Shown here: one piece after another, positions 1 to 11,656 of the stretch
Numbering within the stretch: the stretch's first letter is position 1
How the letters are laid out: every line of letters starts with the position of its first letter
DNA from: Coffea arabica
Taxonomy: Eukaryota; Streptophyta; Magnoliopsida; Gentianales; Rubiaceae
Assembly: GCF_036785885.1 (NCBI RefSeq)
Contig: NC_092312.1
Coordinates: forward strand, 23,206,001 to 23,270,000
Direction: 5' to 3'
Length of the DNA stretch: 64,000 nucleotides
The notes under the pieces: model-generated
Told to the model about the DNA's origin: nothing
Seen by the model: only the letters and a program-made list of their open reading frames with translations
The model's database searches: none
Made by a program: the position numbers and the translations under genes

Positions 1-414
1 TCCTATCCCCCCACTTGCAAACCCCTGCCCCCCACAAATTGGTGCATATGATTTAGATGGCTTCTGGGCTCTCCTACGCCATTTTTTCTGTCCTGGGCTT
101 AATCTTTGAAAGTCAAAGTAGCCTAATTTGAAAACATCAGACATTAACTGTCTGCATTTACCGTCTCTAAGCCCAGTATTTTTAATACAACAAGCCCATC
201 TGAGAAACAACTAAGACAGACAGCTTGAAGAATCCGAATGAAGTTGGACTGATGATATATACGAAAAAGGCTTGGGCTGGAACCTTTGTACAATAACTTC
301 AGGTGCTGTCAAACATTTTCCAGTAACTTTTTTGTAATATCAAATTTACCCTCACGATCAAATTCAGGTGTCTAGGTAGGCCCCCACCTGACACTCAAAT
401 TCAGGTGTTTGAAA

Positions 415-575
415 AGTAATATTTTTTTTCAAATATATTTTATTTGCATCACAATTATAATTTTTGATTAATTTTTTTTTATATTTTCAACAATCTTTTA
501 TCTTATTAACGTCACATCATAAAAAATGTTAAAGTAATTATTTCAAATAATCTCATATCCAAATATGTTCAGCAC
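415..575. repeat. Dispersed AT-rich repeat, copy 1
   Basis: The order of words here (a 'tttgcatcac' block, then 'tttttatattttcaac', then 'atcttatta..catcacat', then 'aaagtaattatttcaaata') recurs near 3501-3664, 4296-4436 and 8690-8830. The repeated order over about 150 bases in four places shows a dispersed non-coding element, probably a non-autonomous DNA transposon. Its ends at this copy are not clear. Confidence 0.5.
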
Positions 576-2068
576 CTACATTCTTCTTTATCAAATCCCA
601 CTCGACTAAGAACATATTACCAACGTAACTAGATGTAAGTATAACTATAAAAACAACTATTAATTTAATTAAAAAATCATATAAAATTAATTTACATAAA
701 ACTTTATTTATTTCTAAATTAGCACTAGTAGAATATAATTGTCTATATCACTATATGCTATAAAATTGAAGTGTTTAATCTCAAAGTGCTACAGATTTGT
801 CGAACTCGTGAAGTTGTTTCTTATAATTCTCTCCTGATTTTATTAATGAAACAATAGAGCTTTTGCGAACATTACTCCAATATTAAACCTAGGTTTATAC
901 GTTTTATTACAAAAGGCTGAAGTGAAACCAATTTAAGAAAAATATATGAAGGCTGAAATTGAAGTAAAAATAGGTTAGTGGAAAAAAATGAAAAAAAAAA
1001 ACCGAATTGTTTCTCATATATTTTATTTATTAGGGTGGTTAAATGGTGTCTCAAGACAAGATTGGGCAGAGTATGATTGAACTAATAATCAATCACTGAA
1101 CTTATTCTAACTTGATCTCTGGGCTTATAATTAACCGTTGATGAAGAGTTGTTGAAGGAATGCCAAGTTTCACCTGTAGAACATTCCCTACATAAGTTCA
1201 AAGTTGCAACAAGTACTCCAACACTCTTCTTCTGAAGCAAAATCCCACTAAAAAAAAAATGGACACAAGGGGACAAGAAGAAGCGAGACAAAGTGATCGA
1301 CCTACCAAATATCCGATGCAACACTCTATCATCATGAAATTTGGAAGACTTTTGACGCTGATTGGGATTGCCATTATTGTTGCATGGAATTCAGCAAAAT
1401 TTGCACACATACAAACATACATACCTGCCTTTACCTCTCATTGCTTCAAGTTGTACTAATCTCTAGAGAAAGTTATCCATTGCCATTTTGAATGTTAAAC
1501 GCGAAATCATTAGCTTGTCGGGTCTGTAGGTAAATTTCCTTTTCATATAGCACAAAGGTTTTCTTGCTATTTGATGGTTTCATCTGTTGCCACTGTTTTT
1601 CTTTTTTCACTTGTTCTTTCTATTTCGATTTCTTCCCGGCCCCGGTTTTTTAAGGGTATTTTGCCCTTTTATTTTGGATTGATTATATTTACCTTTCCTG
1701 AAATTTGTCCGTAATACAAACCACAGCTCGTAGTTTGATCACGTTATGATTATCCCCTTAATCACCAATAGTTGCTTAACTCTGTCGATGACTATGGTGT
1801 AATAACAAAAATATCATAATTTAAAACGTTTCACAGATAAAGTTAAAAAAACAATAATGCCTTTCCAAAATACACGTTGAAAACTCAACTAAAGAGCAGA
1901 CTTTGAGAAAAGGAAAAAAAAAAAAATCAAATGAACCAACTAGTATGTAGAAAAAAAATTTATGTGAAGGAAAATGATAAAATATAAAAACGAATAGAAG
2001 AGGAACATAGAGAAAGAAATCAAGTTTGAAACTTCAATAATCAACCAAGATTACATCTCCTTCTTCAC

Positions 2069-2110
2069 CACCATTACCATTACCACCACCATTACCATTA
2101 CCACCACCAA
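2069..2110 (+). repeat. Short ACC/ATT tandem repeat
   Basis: About two units of an 18-base motif built from 'accattaccattaccacc' follow one another. This is a simple-sequence minisatellite with no sign of coding use. Confidence 0.6.
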
Positions 2111-3046
2111 CTCCTGCCAAACTGCCCTTCTTCATCGTCACTAATTCCTCCTAATTAGATATGAAGGCGTGCAAGATTAATACAACACTCTTTCTTAGGA
2201 GGTGAATTCTTGATTTTCGCCACTAATGTATTGGAAACTCAAGGTCCCGCATATGAGCTACATGTCCAATACAATTACTATTTTAAAATGTAATGTCATT
2301 TCTAGCTTCCCTTTTCAATGAAAAGCCAGTCTCTAATAACTCAATCCACGTGCCCTTGTACGAAGAAAACACCATGACAGGTATGATTAATGTTTGGCAC
2401 AATTATATGTGTGATTGCTGTATTTTTTTTTTATAATATAATATCTTATACACTTACGTATATCTTATGATATTTGGTGTACCTAATTAAATAAAACTCA
2501 GACCTTTGACAAATAAAATGAGTAGAAACTTTCGGGTACAGTAAGAGATTGATGCAAGTGTAAAATAAAACATGTGACAGATACAAAAAATCGTACGCAA
2601 ACTAATCCGTTAGGGTTCCGTAGAAAACATAACTATGACTTCATAATTCTTTCTTATTTTTCACAAGGGTTAATGTATTGGTCTATCTGCTTTGCCAAAT
2701 TGTCCAATAGCTACACTTTCTGTCGGATTCAGCAACTTAATGATTTTTATGCATGCTTAGGACCAAAAGAAGGATCATCATCACATCCCCTTGCAGGTAA
2801 GCTTCACAGAAATCTCTAGGGTGGTGCAAGTACTAGGCTACTAGCAGGTTCCAAGGCTGTACTTTGACCACCAAAAGAATTGGAGCACCTGAGACTGAGA
2901 GGGGATGTTTACTATTTACTACTAATAAATACTAGTATAATAAAGTTTGGAGAAGCTCTTGATATGATATGATATGAATACCGTCCTTCTTGCTTTTCAA
3001 TTTTTAAACATACATGTGATTTTGACCCTTTGATACGAGGGCAAAG

Positions 3047-3126
3047 AACTTGATATTCAATATCAAGATGAGGGTTTTTTTTTTTACAAAAAAAAAAAAA
3101 AAAATCTTGATATCGAATATCAAACT
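3047..3126. repeat. Short inverted repeat with A/T-rich loop
   Basis: The left arm (about 3047-3069) reads 'cttgatattcaatatcaaga'. The right arm (about 3104-3126) is its near-perfect reverse complement. Between them lie a T run and an A run that also pair. Each arm is itself nearly palindromic. This would make an extended hairpin or cruciform; no gene is associated with it. Confidence 0.7.
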
Positions 3127-3385
3127 TAATACTATTATAACTTTACCATTTAGTTACAAGTGTTTCACATTGAGACATAAAGTACTGGTCAAATTGACAA
3201 ATCAAGTATCTGTGCCAATTGAAGATCAAGATTATGTTTGTGTGTGCACAGAGATGGGCGTGCACCTGTGATAACACAGTAAAATTAACAATGAGTGATG
3301 CTAGTTTCTTGTCACACGTACTGTATTGTGTTAGCATGTGGTACAAATAAAACTTGCTCATGTAACAAATTCTTTAACCTAGCTA

Positions 3386-3386
3386 T

Positions 3387-3423
<37 letters not shown>
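3386..3423 (+). repeat. (ATG)n microsatellite
   Basis: About twelve uninterrupted copies of a trinucleotide ATG/TGA repeat. It creates an apparent poly-methionine frame that is not a gene. Confidence 0.95.
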
Positions 3424-3500
3424 CTGCTTTTTTTTTTTCAAAATTATTATTATTTATGGTGATGAATACTTGTATCAAAGGGAATGTATTAACAACGAGT

Positions 3501-3664
3501 GTGTTTGGACAGCCAATTATTTGGCCAAATATATTTGCTGACATCACCATTACAATTTTCAATACACCTTTTTATCTTTCCAATTACCTTTTTATCTCAC
3601 ATACATCACATCACAAAAAGTGCTACAGTAAAAATATTTCAAATAACTTACAATCCAAACACAC
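3501..3664. mobile_element. Small non-autonomous DNA transposon (MITE-like), dispersed family copy 2
   Basis: The block starts with 'gtgtttggac' and ends with 'aatccaaacac', short imperfect inverted ends about 160 bases apart. The inside matches the copies near 415, 4296 and 8690 in word order ('ttttatctcacatacat', 'acatcacaaaaa', 'ctacagtaa', 'atttcaaata'). Weak, imperfect ends and no coding capacity point to a MITE. The superfamily is not certain; hAT-like is a guess from the TTTGG-type end. Confidence 0.5.
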
Positions 3665-4295
3665 TCAACATTTGCACAAGAAATATTTATTAATTGTCAA
3701 TTGATACTCAGCTAGATGTATCGATGCAGCATCAGTGGTCTGCTACTGGTCTTTTATATTTCACATCTGCTGTTCAGCGCAAGGAAACGAGGTTGTAACA
3801 AGACCGACTGATGGCTGGGAAGCCTATTATACCTATGCTTACTTAATTTCATGTTTCTTTAATTTATCAATCAAGCACATTATTTGTGCATCAATTCTTT
3901 CAAAAGTTTAGGCAATAGTTGTATCGTATCACCGTAAAACCTTCTAAATTCAAGGAGAACTATTATTAACCAGAATAACCCAGAGAAATTTAAAAAAAAA
4001 AAAAAAAAATTAGAAACAACAACCACCCACTGATTCACAAAGAAGTACCCCAATCTCATTCATGCTACATATATACAGTGTGAAAATCAATATCAAATCT
4101 CAAACATTACAGCGTAAAAGAAGGCTAACTTTGTACTTTTATTGGGGCTTTTACCTTTTTTTTTTCTTTTGTCATTTTCATGATACAGTAATAGCTTTTA
4201 CTTTAGGGTTTGGCTAATTAGAAGTACGCATACGGCACTTGGTAAGTGAGGCAATTCCTTGAAAAAGTGGATATCTCTTTTCTTCTTCTTTTTTT

Positions 4296-4436
4296 CAAAT
4301 AATATTTCGCTTGCATCATAAACACATTTTTCAACTCACTTTTTTTATACTTTCAACCACATTTTTATCTCACATACATTACATCACAAAAAAATACTAC
4401 AGTAATTATTTCAAATAATACTTTATCCAGACAAAC
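4296..4436. repeat. Dispersed AT-rich repeat, copy 3
   Basis: It shares the same ordered words as the copies at 415-575, 3501-3664 and 8690-8830, including 'ttgcatcataaacacattttt', 'tttttatctcacatacatta', 'ctacagtaattatttcaaat'. The ends are not clearly bounded, but 'atccagacaaac' near the end resembles the TCCAAACA end of the 3501 copy. Confidence 0.5.
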
Positions 4437-7358
4437 TAATTTAGTACTATATGTTATATGATTTTCTATGCTAAATCAAGAAAGCATATGCTATGTGATT
4501 GTTTGTGGAGGAAGCATGCGGTATATGTTACCTTTTGCAGTATTAATTGTGAAAAAATGTGTGTAAAACTGCTTAGAAGAATTCTTAGACAGATTGCATG
4601 TCAGAGTCTAACTAGTATGGACCTTGGATGTGCATTAACAATGTCCATCTCCAAATTTCAATAAGCTATAATTCTCAATTTCTGTTTTTACCTTCATAAG
4701 TTATTATAAAGTTCAACAAATTAATTTAGCGTGTACTACGATCGACCTCGTGGAAGATAAAGATAAAAGAACTTATCTATTGTGCAGTTGTAAGTAGAAG
4801 AGAAACCAAAATGAAGGACAATGCAAAAAAGAAAGGATGGATGGCAAAGCTTCCATGGAGTCTATATTACCCTTCAGATGTTACGCCTGCCAAAAGGGCT
4901 TTCCTTCAGGTGTTTCTGTAGAATGGGCTTTCCTTCATCTCAATAGAATAGAAGGCAGCAATTCATGATAATGGCTTCGTCATTCTTTGCTTTTTCCTTT
5001 TGTGATTATTCAGCTTCTTGTTCTGTTGAATTTCTCTGAAGGGCAGCTTGACAATTTTTATTGGAGATATTGGGACATTAATTAGTTCTTTCATTCCAAG
5101 AGAAAAAGGGATATCGATACTTCCAAGACCTTGCTACAAGAACCAGTTGTTTGTAGGCATATTCAATCTCGACCCCATAGGAAATTACAAGTACAGAAGC
5201 TTTTATTTATCCATAATATGCAGCTTTCTGTTAAACCAAGATCAAGAATACACAGACTCACCATGAATGGCACTTAGGAGGGGAAGGGGGGGGGGAGTAG
5301 AAATTGAAAAGTTCTTAGGTTTTTCCCTAGAACATTTTGATGGTGACTCGGGCAAATGAGAAAAGCCGTACTTGATTGCATACTGTCAGATATATTCCGA
5401 TATGGATACTTAGACTCCAGACTAGTATCCCAACTTTCTGCGCAACTTTTTTATATGCTGCTAGCCCACATACACATATGCCTTCCACTTATTTGTAGCA
5501 AATCTTTTAAAAACCTAAAGGCAGATCTCTTTGACAGTTGGAGTATTTTTGTACGGCTTTGGCTCAATTTTACACGTCAAGAAATGGAAAAGAAATTGAA
5601 GATAGAACCACGTAATCTGGAGGCCGGCACATTACGTCTACGTCGCCGCATTCAGTGTATAAGACGACTGACTAGCCGCAGCAAGTTTCAAGCATGAGAT
5701 GTGGAATATTATTTATTATTTGGCTAAAGTTGCTATTTCAAAATTGAGAGATTTTAGATTCTAAATTCGTGATTTTTGAAATTCGCCACTTTTTCATTAA
5801 CAAGAAGAAAAATAATTTGGCTATCTTGGAGGGAGACAGTCAGCAGCTTGTGTTTGATTGGCTATAATTGTATTTAAAAATGTCGACTAGTAAATTTCAT
5901 AGGATTTTGGGAGAACATAACGTTCAATTTGGGATGCATGTAAAAAAATTGTGGGATGCATTAATTCGTTTGAAGATGTGCTTAAAGTTCTAAGCATTAA
6001 ACAACAAAATCGATTTTGAAACATGTTTCTTGAACTTATAGTTGAAAAATTATTTATTTTAGGAAATGTATTCAATACATTAAACTCTTCAATTGGCCTA
6101 AGATGTCGTCCTACCTACATAATAAAGGAATCAGTACGAATGATGGGAGTGTATGTACGTACGCGGTACATCTTAAAGACTACAAGTGATGGATGGATGG
6201 ATTCTTAGGGAAGAATATACGGTCCTTGCCCCAAGGGAAAGAACTAGAAGGGGTGGTCTTGAATGTTTTTCTTTCTTTCTTTTTCGAAAAAAAAAAAAAA
6301 TTTCAGCTAAATAGTTATGAAGTTGTTTGCCTAATACTACTAGACTAGATGTTGTTGGTATTGCGGGAGGGTCTTTTCAAGGAGACTGGGAAAGTAGACA
6401 ACTGTGGATGAAATAACTGATGATAGAGATGAGATGAGATATGTTGAGTGGAAGGCCTAGAAAGATGGCATATGAATTGTGGGAGCCATGATAGTTTTCT
6501 CATCTTTTTGCAGGGAAGGGTGGTCTGAGTAGACAATTGTATCTATTGGAGTTGGATTTGGCAGGATTTTAGACGCTTATGATTTTAGCCCTCTTCCAAT
6601 TTGCATAGACATTTTGACATGGATGGAAATTTTTATGGACCCCAGTACTCATTGTTTCCAAGATTTTTTAGATTGTATGTTCTCTTCCTTTTTTTTTTTT
6701 TTTTTTAACACACGGCCAACCCTTGCTACGTTTTATAATAGAGTTACTGTACACTTGTAACTGTTTTTTCCATTTTTCTTTAGAACCATGATATTAACAC
6801 TCCTCAAAAAATTTTAGACGCTTTTCAAATTTCATCTAATGCCAACAAAAAAAAAAAAAAAGGGAAGGCGTGCCTACAATTTTTTAAGAAGTGCTGATAT
6901 TGGTCCGTTTAGACGGTTATTTTTAAGAGTTTTTATAAAAAATATATTGTATTAATTTGATATATATATATAAGATAAAAATATAATTGAGAAATGTATT
7001 TACGAAAAAAGTAAAAATGTTTCTGTAAAAAGATTACAATCCAATCATTTCCGTTTCTTTCGGTCTATGAAACATGAGATTGTATTTAGAATTAGATATC
7101 ACATGAGTCCAAGGCTTGAATAAATTATCAAGCATATACTCTTGGATTGCATAGAAAAGTGTATTTGCCTCCGTCATTTTCGGCACATGTACTTTGTCTG
7201 TTGAACATCATGGAAACTGCGATGCAAATGTCACTAGCGGTCCATGGCAGTGGCCGATACTTTGCTATACTTCCTTTCTTTCCTTTGCTACTACTTGCTA
7301 CTTGTTAATATTTCAAGTTACTACTTTATGTGGTTAACACGATACGTATTGAGCGCGC

Positions 7359-7361
<3 letters not shown>

Positions 7362-7407
<46 letters not shown>
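7362..7407. repeat. (TA)n microsatellite
   Basis: About 23 uninterrupted TA dinucleotides. The run lies next to a hairpin MITE. Confidence 0.95.
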
Positions 7408-7412
<5 letters not shown>

Positions 7413-7420
7413 TTTTTTTT

Positions 7421-7576
7421 ATACTGACAGCATATACATCCTGACAGTGCATGCACTGTTAGCGTTAGATGAATGATAACCATGCAGAATTTCAATTTAA
7501 AACTCAAGTTTTGCATACATGTCATGAATCTAACGATGACAGTATATACGCTGTCAGTGTCTATAAGATTTATACG
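7421..7576. mobile_element. Hairpin MITE, 'actgacag' family, copy 1 (diverged)
   Basis: The ends are inverted copies of 'atactgacagcatatac' and 'gtatatacgctgtcagtgt'. Between them sit 'gttagatgaatgataac', an 'aatttcaatt..aactcaagtt' core, and 'tgtcatgaatctaac', the reverse complement of the left flank. The whole 150 bases folds on itself. Better preserved copies lie at 46341-46486 and 54306-54450, and a partial one at 54205-54300. The left end carries a small extra duplication of the CTGACAG segment. Confidence 0.75.
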
Positions 7577-8689
7577 TACATACACATACATACATATATA
7601 TATATATATATGTATGTATGTATGTATGAAGCATGCTGAACTTATAGATTGCTTACCAACGAGAGACATTATTGTAATTTAAACCAAAATATTCATTAGA
7701 CAAAATGACAAATCTTGCGAGTTCAAAGAACCCTCACTTGCATTCAATTAATGCATGGGCGCTATTTCAGTTAGTAAAGTCATATTGGACCTAGTACTGA
7801 CTTTAAAGGTATGGAAATTGGAAAGTAGTACGTGAGACACGAGCACAATAACGGAGATAAATCAAACAGCCGGGCAATGTTAGTCAATGTTAAGAATTTG
7901 CTGTAATGGGGGGTGGCACAATAATGGAGCGAAATCAAACACCCGTGCAATCTTAGTCAATGTTAAAGTTTTAATTGCTGTAATTGGAGGTCAATCTTCA
8001 TAACCAGTAAGAGATTGGAGTAAGTTGTAGCATTTTAGGCCAATGGTCGAATCAAATTACAGAAATTTAAACAGGCATCGAAAGAGGATCAAAGCAACTG
8101 GGGATAAGATTACGGAAGTAATACTAAGGATAGCAATAGGGTGGGTGGGTTTGGGGCGGCGAGAACCCTTCCTTCCTCGTCATCCATCTCATGTTCTAAA
8201 ATTTTTCCCCGTCCTCGTTCTGTCTCCCGCTTTCCTTGGCCCCGTTTTTCGCTCCTTTCGATCCCGCCCCATGTCCCTGCAGGTGCTCCTGCAGTTGGCT
8301 AATTATAATTTTTTATTTTGACATTATTTGTTTACATATGATGACAACCTTTTGTATATATATAATGTTCTTTTAGATTTTTAGCTAAATACTCAATGTA
8401 AAATCAAGCTTAAAAATCATTTTGATATTTTTTGTTAAATAGCTTAAAATATGTAAAAAGATTCAAATAAGCTAAAAATAAACAAATTATCATTTTATCA
8501 TACAAATTATGATATTTTAATTCTCAAATTATAATATATATATGCATATATTATTGATGTGTAATTATAATATGTGTATGTGTGCATATATGTATATAAT
8601 TATATATAAGTATTTATTTTTTTAAAAAAAAATTTATGTTAGTAGTACTGGAAGAGGCATAGGTGAGTCTGGAAAGCTATTATTTGCAC

Positions 8690-8830
8690 AAAAATTATTT
8701 GCTTGCATCACAAACATATTTTTTAATACACTTTTTTATTTTTCTAACAATCTTTTTATCTCATATACATTATCTCACAAAAAATACTACAATAATTATT
8801 TCAAATAATATTTCAAATTAACTCCCATAC
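8690..8830. repeat. Dispersed AT-rich repeat, copy 4
   Basis: This block has the same ordered words as the copies at 415, 3501 and 4296: 'ttgcttgcatcacaaacat', 'tttttatctcatatacat', 'ctacaataattatttcaaat'. It ends near 'tcccatacaatcc'. Non-coding; probably a non-autonomous DNA transposon. Confidence 0.5.
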
Positions 8831-9140
8831 AATCCCTCTGTTGCTCACCCCATTTAAGGTGAACACTAATGTAAAAGAAGAGAGGAATTGAGAAATGAAA
8901 AGATAAAGCTCTACATTCTTTCTCCGGAGCTGCTCTTTCATGATAATCACATGTTTTATTGTTCTCAAAATCACTTTGGATTCATTAACCTAAATGTCCT
9001 AGAATATCGAAAATGCCAAAATTGACAATTATCATAGTTGAATTTAAGTACTTTGTAAAAGATCGTTGAATGGGTGAGTTGTACACCAAATTCATGTGCT
9101 GTAGATGAGTTGTACACCAAATTCTAGTGTGTTTAACCAA

Positions 9141-9236
9141 AGTTCTGATTTTCCTACTGCAGGTCTTTTTCTTTTTGATAGAAAAAATTTTATTAAGTTG
9201 AAGATAGATCCGTAGTTCTGATTTTCCTACTGCAGG
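9141..9236 (-). mobile_element. Severely truncated retro-insert (about 50 bp) with 23-bp target duplication
   Basis: A 23-base sequence at 9141-9163 recurs perfectly at 9214-9236. The 50 bases between them, read on the minus strand, run from a unique segment through 'aataaaattttttctatcaa' into an A-rich tail broken by G residues. A long perfect target duplication plus a 3' A-rich tail is what LINE-driven retroposition leaves. The insert is far too short to code. A similar T-rich/'ttttgata'/'ttattaa' segment lies near 57110-57165. Confidence 0.65.
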
Positions 9237-9570
9237 GCTTATACTTCTATAGCAACCTCTCCATAAATTTTATCAAACAGATGCAAACTCCACTCAAAAG
9301 GTAGAGACTACGTACTGTAGTTTTGTTGTATTGGATTATATCCTCATATACAAACTACAAAGAGAGAGAGACGAGAGTGGACCCTGAAACACACAAAACC
9401 CACACTTGTCATATTTCATCTCCAAACCAAAATGGACATCAATAAGAGGAAAGACAAAAAAGTTTTCAAACCTTACAATCCTATGAGTGTCATTTACTGT
9501 TGTGGCACTTCAGCCATTTAAGTTGTTCAAAATACCTTAAAATGTGCACAATGAACTACATTTTTGTTGT

Positions 9571-9950
9571 AACGGATCTTCTGTGCCACACTCTATCCCA
9601 CTTTTTGTTATATTGCTATTTTTCCTACATAAACATCATGTTTTAGCTCTTTTTTTATCTCCTTAAGATCCAATAACTATTAATTGAGTAATACACACAA
9701 TTTAACAAACTCAAAAAATCAAAATACATAAAAAAATGAGATTTTTTATGAATTTTTTTGCTATATTTTTTAATTTTCTATTATATATTGGTTTTTTGAA
9801 ACTGCTGTATTTATTTTTTACTCAATTAATAGTTATTGGATCTTAAGGAGACAAAAAAGAGCTAAAACATGATGTTTATGTAGGAGAAATAACAATATAA
9901 AAAAAAAATGAAACAGAGAGTGGCACAGAGTATGGGACAGAAGATCCGTT
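9571..9950. mobile_element. Long foldback element (MITE) with about 120-130 bp arms
   Basis: The left arm 9571-9691 starts 'aacggatcttctgt' and ends 'aactattaattgagtaa'. The right arm 9818-9950 is its reverse complement, starting 'ttactcaattaatagtt' and ending 'acagaagatccgtt'. Arm identity is high over the inner 90 bases ('ctacataaacatcatgtttt' and its complement) and lower near the tips. The loop is AT-rich with no coding frame. No convincing target duplication was found, so the superfamily is left open. Confidence 0.85.
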
Positions 9951-10327
9951 GCGCCTTTTTGGTCTCACCGTCATGGGCTTAACCATCCACTCTGAGGTTC
10001 AACATAAAATCAACAAAAAAGTTGGATAACTGCCTTAACAACCATTAAAGCGAACATAAGAGCATTACCAACATTGCAAACTGCAAACACACGATAGTAT
10101 CATTCTGTACATAGAAAGTCTTTTCCCAAGGCTCACTTGTTACAGTATTTTTCTAAAACAGTATTCTAAATAATATCCTATCTAAACAAGTAGGAAAATC
10201 TTATAGAGTTTCTTGGTAGAGTTAGAATTTTTTTTTTGTTAATTTTTCTTAGAATATAAAAGTTTAACTTTGCTCTCCTTATGTGTATATTGACATGTGT
10301 GCAGGAGCTCATATTGACATTTGTAAA

Positions 10328-10676
10328 GAATCTTCTCTTCTGTATCACTTCGTGCTCCACCTCTTATCATACCTTTTATATATTGCCATCTTTACAAGAT
10401 CCTATTTCAATTCATTTTTAATTCCCTTAAGTTTCAAAAACAAATAATTGGAAAAAATAACACATTAAAACAACACTATATAATGCAACAGTACAATAAA
10501 AAAATTCATAAAAGTTCCATGCTTCTATAATGTTTTTATTTTTTTAGTAACTTATTTTTTCTCTATACTTTGTTATTAATTATTGGAAATTAAGGAGAGG
10601 ATGTTTGTGAAGAAAGTGACAATGCAATAAAATGTGAGACAAAGTATAGGATAAGAAATGTGATATAAAATCTTCT
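10328..10676. mobile_element. Diverged relative of the 9571 foldback element
   Basis: The left part contains 'gaatcttct..ctgtatcac', 'ctccacctcttatcatacct', 'tatattgccatct', 'ttcccttaag..caaataattgg'. The right part contains the rough reverse complement, including 'ttattggaaattaaggaga', 'gacaatgcaata' and 'aaaatcttct'. The same word order occurs in the 9571-9950 element (ATCTTCTGT, CCACTC, TATTGC, CCTTAAG, CAATAACTA). It therefore looks like an older, decayed member placed 380 bases downstream of the first. Confidence 0.5.
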
Positions 10677-11449
10677 GGATTCTGTATTTGCTTAATTATT
10701 AAAATCCAGTAGTGACATAGCGCTAGTTGCTAAAAATACCTTCTATAAATAATTTCTGACTTCACCTAAAAACCATTGAATTGCAATTTAAAAACTTATT
10801 ACATGCCTAGAACTTTTGAAAGTGAAACCGGATAAATAACTTTCTAGACACTCTATACCAATCATCAAAAAGTAGCCTCCAAAACTTTTACAAGTCAAGG
10901 AAGGTATATGATTTGGTTGAAAAATTTTCTTTTCTTTTTTTCCTGCTCTATGGGTTTGGCTAAGCATAATCAGAAATTCCATTTTCTTTTCTATTTGGAA
11001 TTCTGCACACAATCACATAAATTGTACTTTACTTCGTCGCTGTATCTTATAATTAAACATGCATGTATGCATACGAAGTTGCCTACACTCATTTTATGTG
11101 TATCTAAACTGATCTAATTACAGGTGTTTGGTCAATAACTCACCATACATTGATCCAACTTAATTTGTTCACTAGTGTTCACCTCTTCCCTGCGTCACAA
11201 AAGGCCTGCCTCAGCAGTAATAACGTCAAAAAAGCTATAGAAATGAGAAAGGTGATACCATAGCATATGCATATGACAATGGTGAGAGGGAAGAGAGCAG
11301 AAAAAGGGTTTCCAATCTCCAGCATTTTTTACACACTTTATACTGTAGTACATGTTATCCTCGTTATTCCCACGACAACCTTAAGATGTTGAGAAGAAAT
11401 AATTCCTACTACAGCTCCTACAACATTCCTTCCTTCCAGCCTTTACTAG

Positions 11450-11455
11450 TTGACC
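11450..11455 (+). promoter_or_regulatory. W-box core upstream of WRKY12
   Basis: The sequence 'ttgacc' contains the TTGAC core that WRKY factors bind. It lies about 200 bases before the start codon at 11657. Many WRKY genes carry such sites and are auto- or cross-regulated by WRKY proteins, but a single TTGAC core is common by chance, so this is only suggestive. Confidence 0.35.
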
Positions 11456-11656
11456 AAATACCCCATCCAACAAGAAGCACAATTGCGCAAGAGTTTAATA
11501 TACCTTGAACAAACGCCACCATTCCCCAGTCCCACACGTTGTACGACACCCATGCAACAGCCAAACACCCACTATCATAGCAGAAGAAGAAGAATCTAAA
11601 CGAATTTCTTAGCTCTTAATCAACACCAGCTTTGAAAATATCACGACTTGGCTTTA

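Larger units (their letters stand above)
1..11656. other. Intergenic region upstream of WRKY12, repeat-rich
   Basis: No protein-coding gene could be supported here. Open frames are short, lack family motifs and look like chance frames in AT-rich DNA. The stretch holds dispersed AT-rich repeats near 415-575, 3501-3664, 4296-4436 and 8690-8830, several microsatellites, a short hairpin at 3047-3126, a hairpin MITE at 7421-7576, two long foldback elements at 9571-9950 and 10328-10676, and a small retro-insert at 9141-9236. These are listed separately. The last 200 bases before the WRKY start codon contain a W-box core at about 11450. Confidence 0.7.

Noticed and set aside
5356..5697. 113-codon open frame, plus strand
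   Set aside because: No recognisable domain or conserved motif, no clear promoter context, and it lies in repeat-rich intergenic DNA. Kept out as a probable chance frame.
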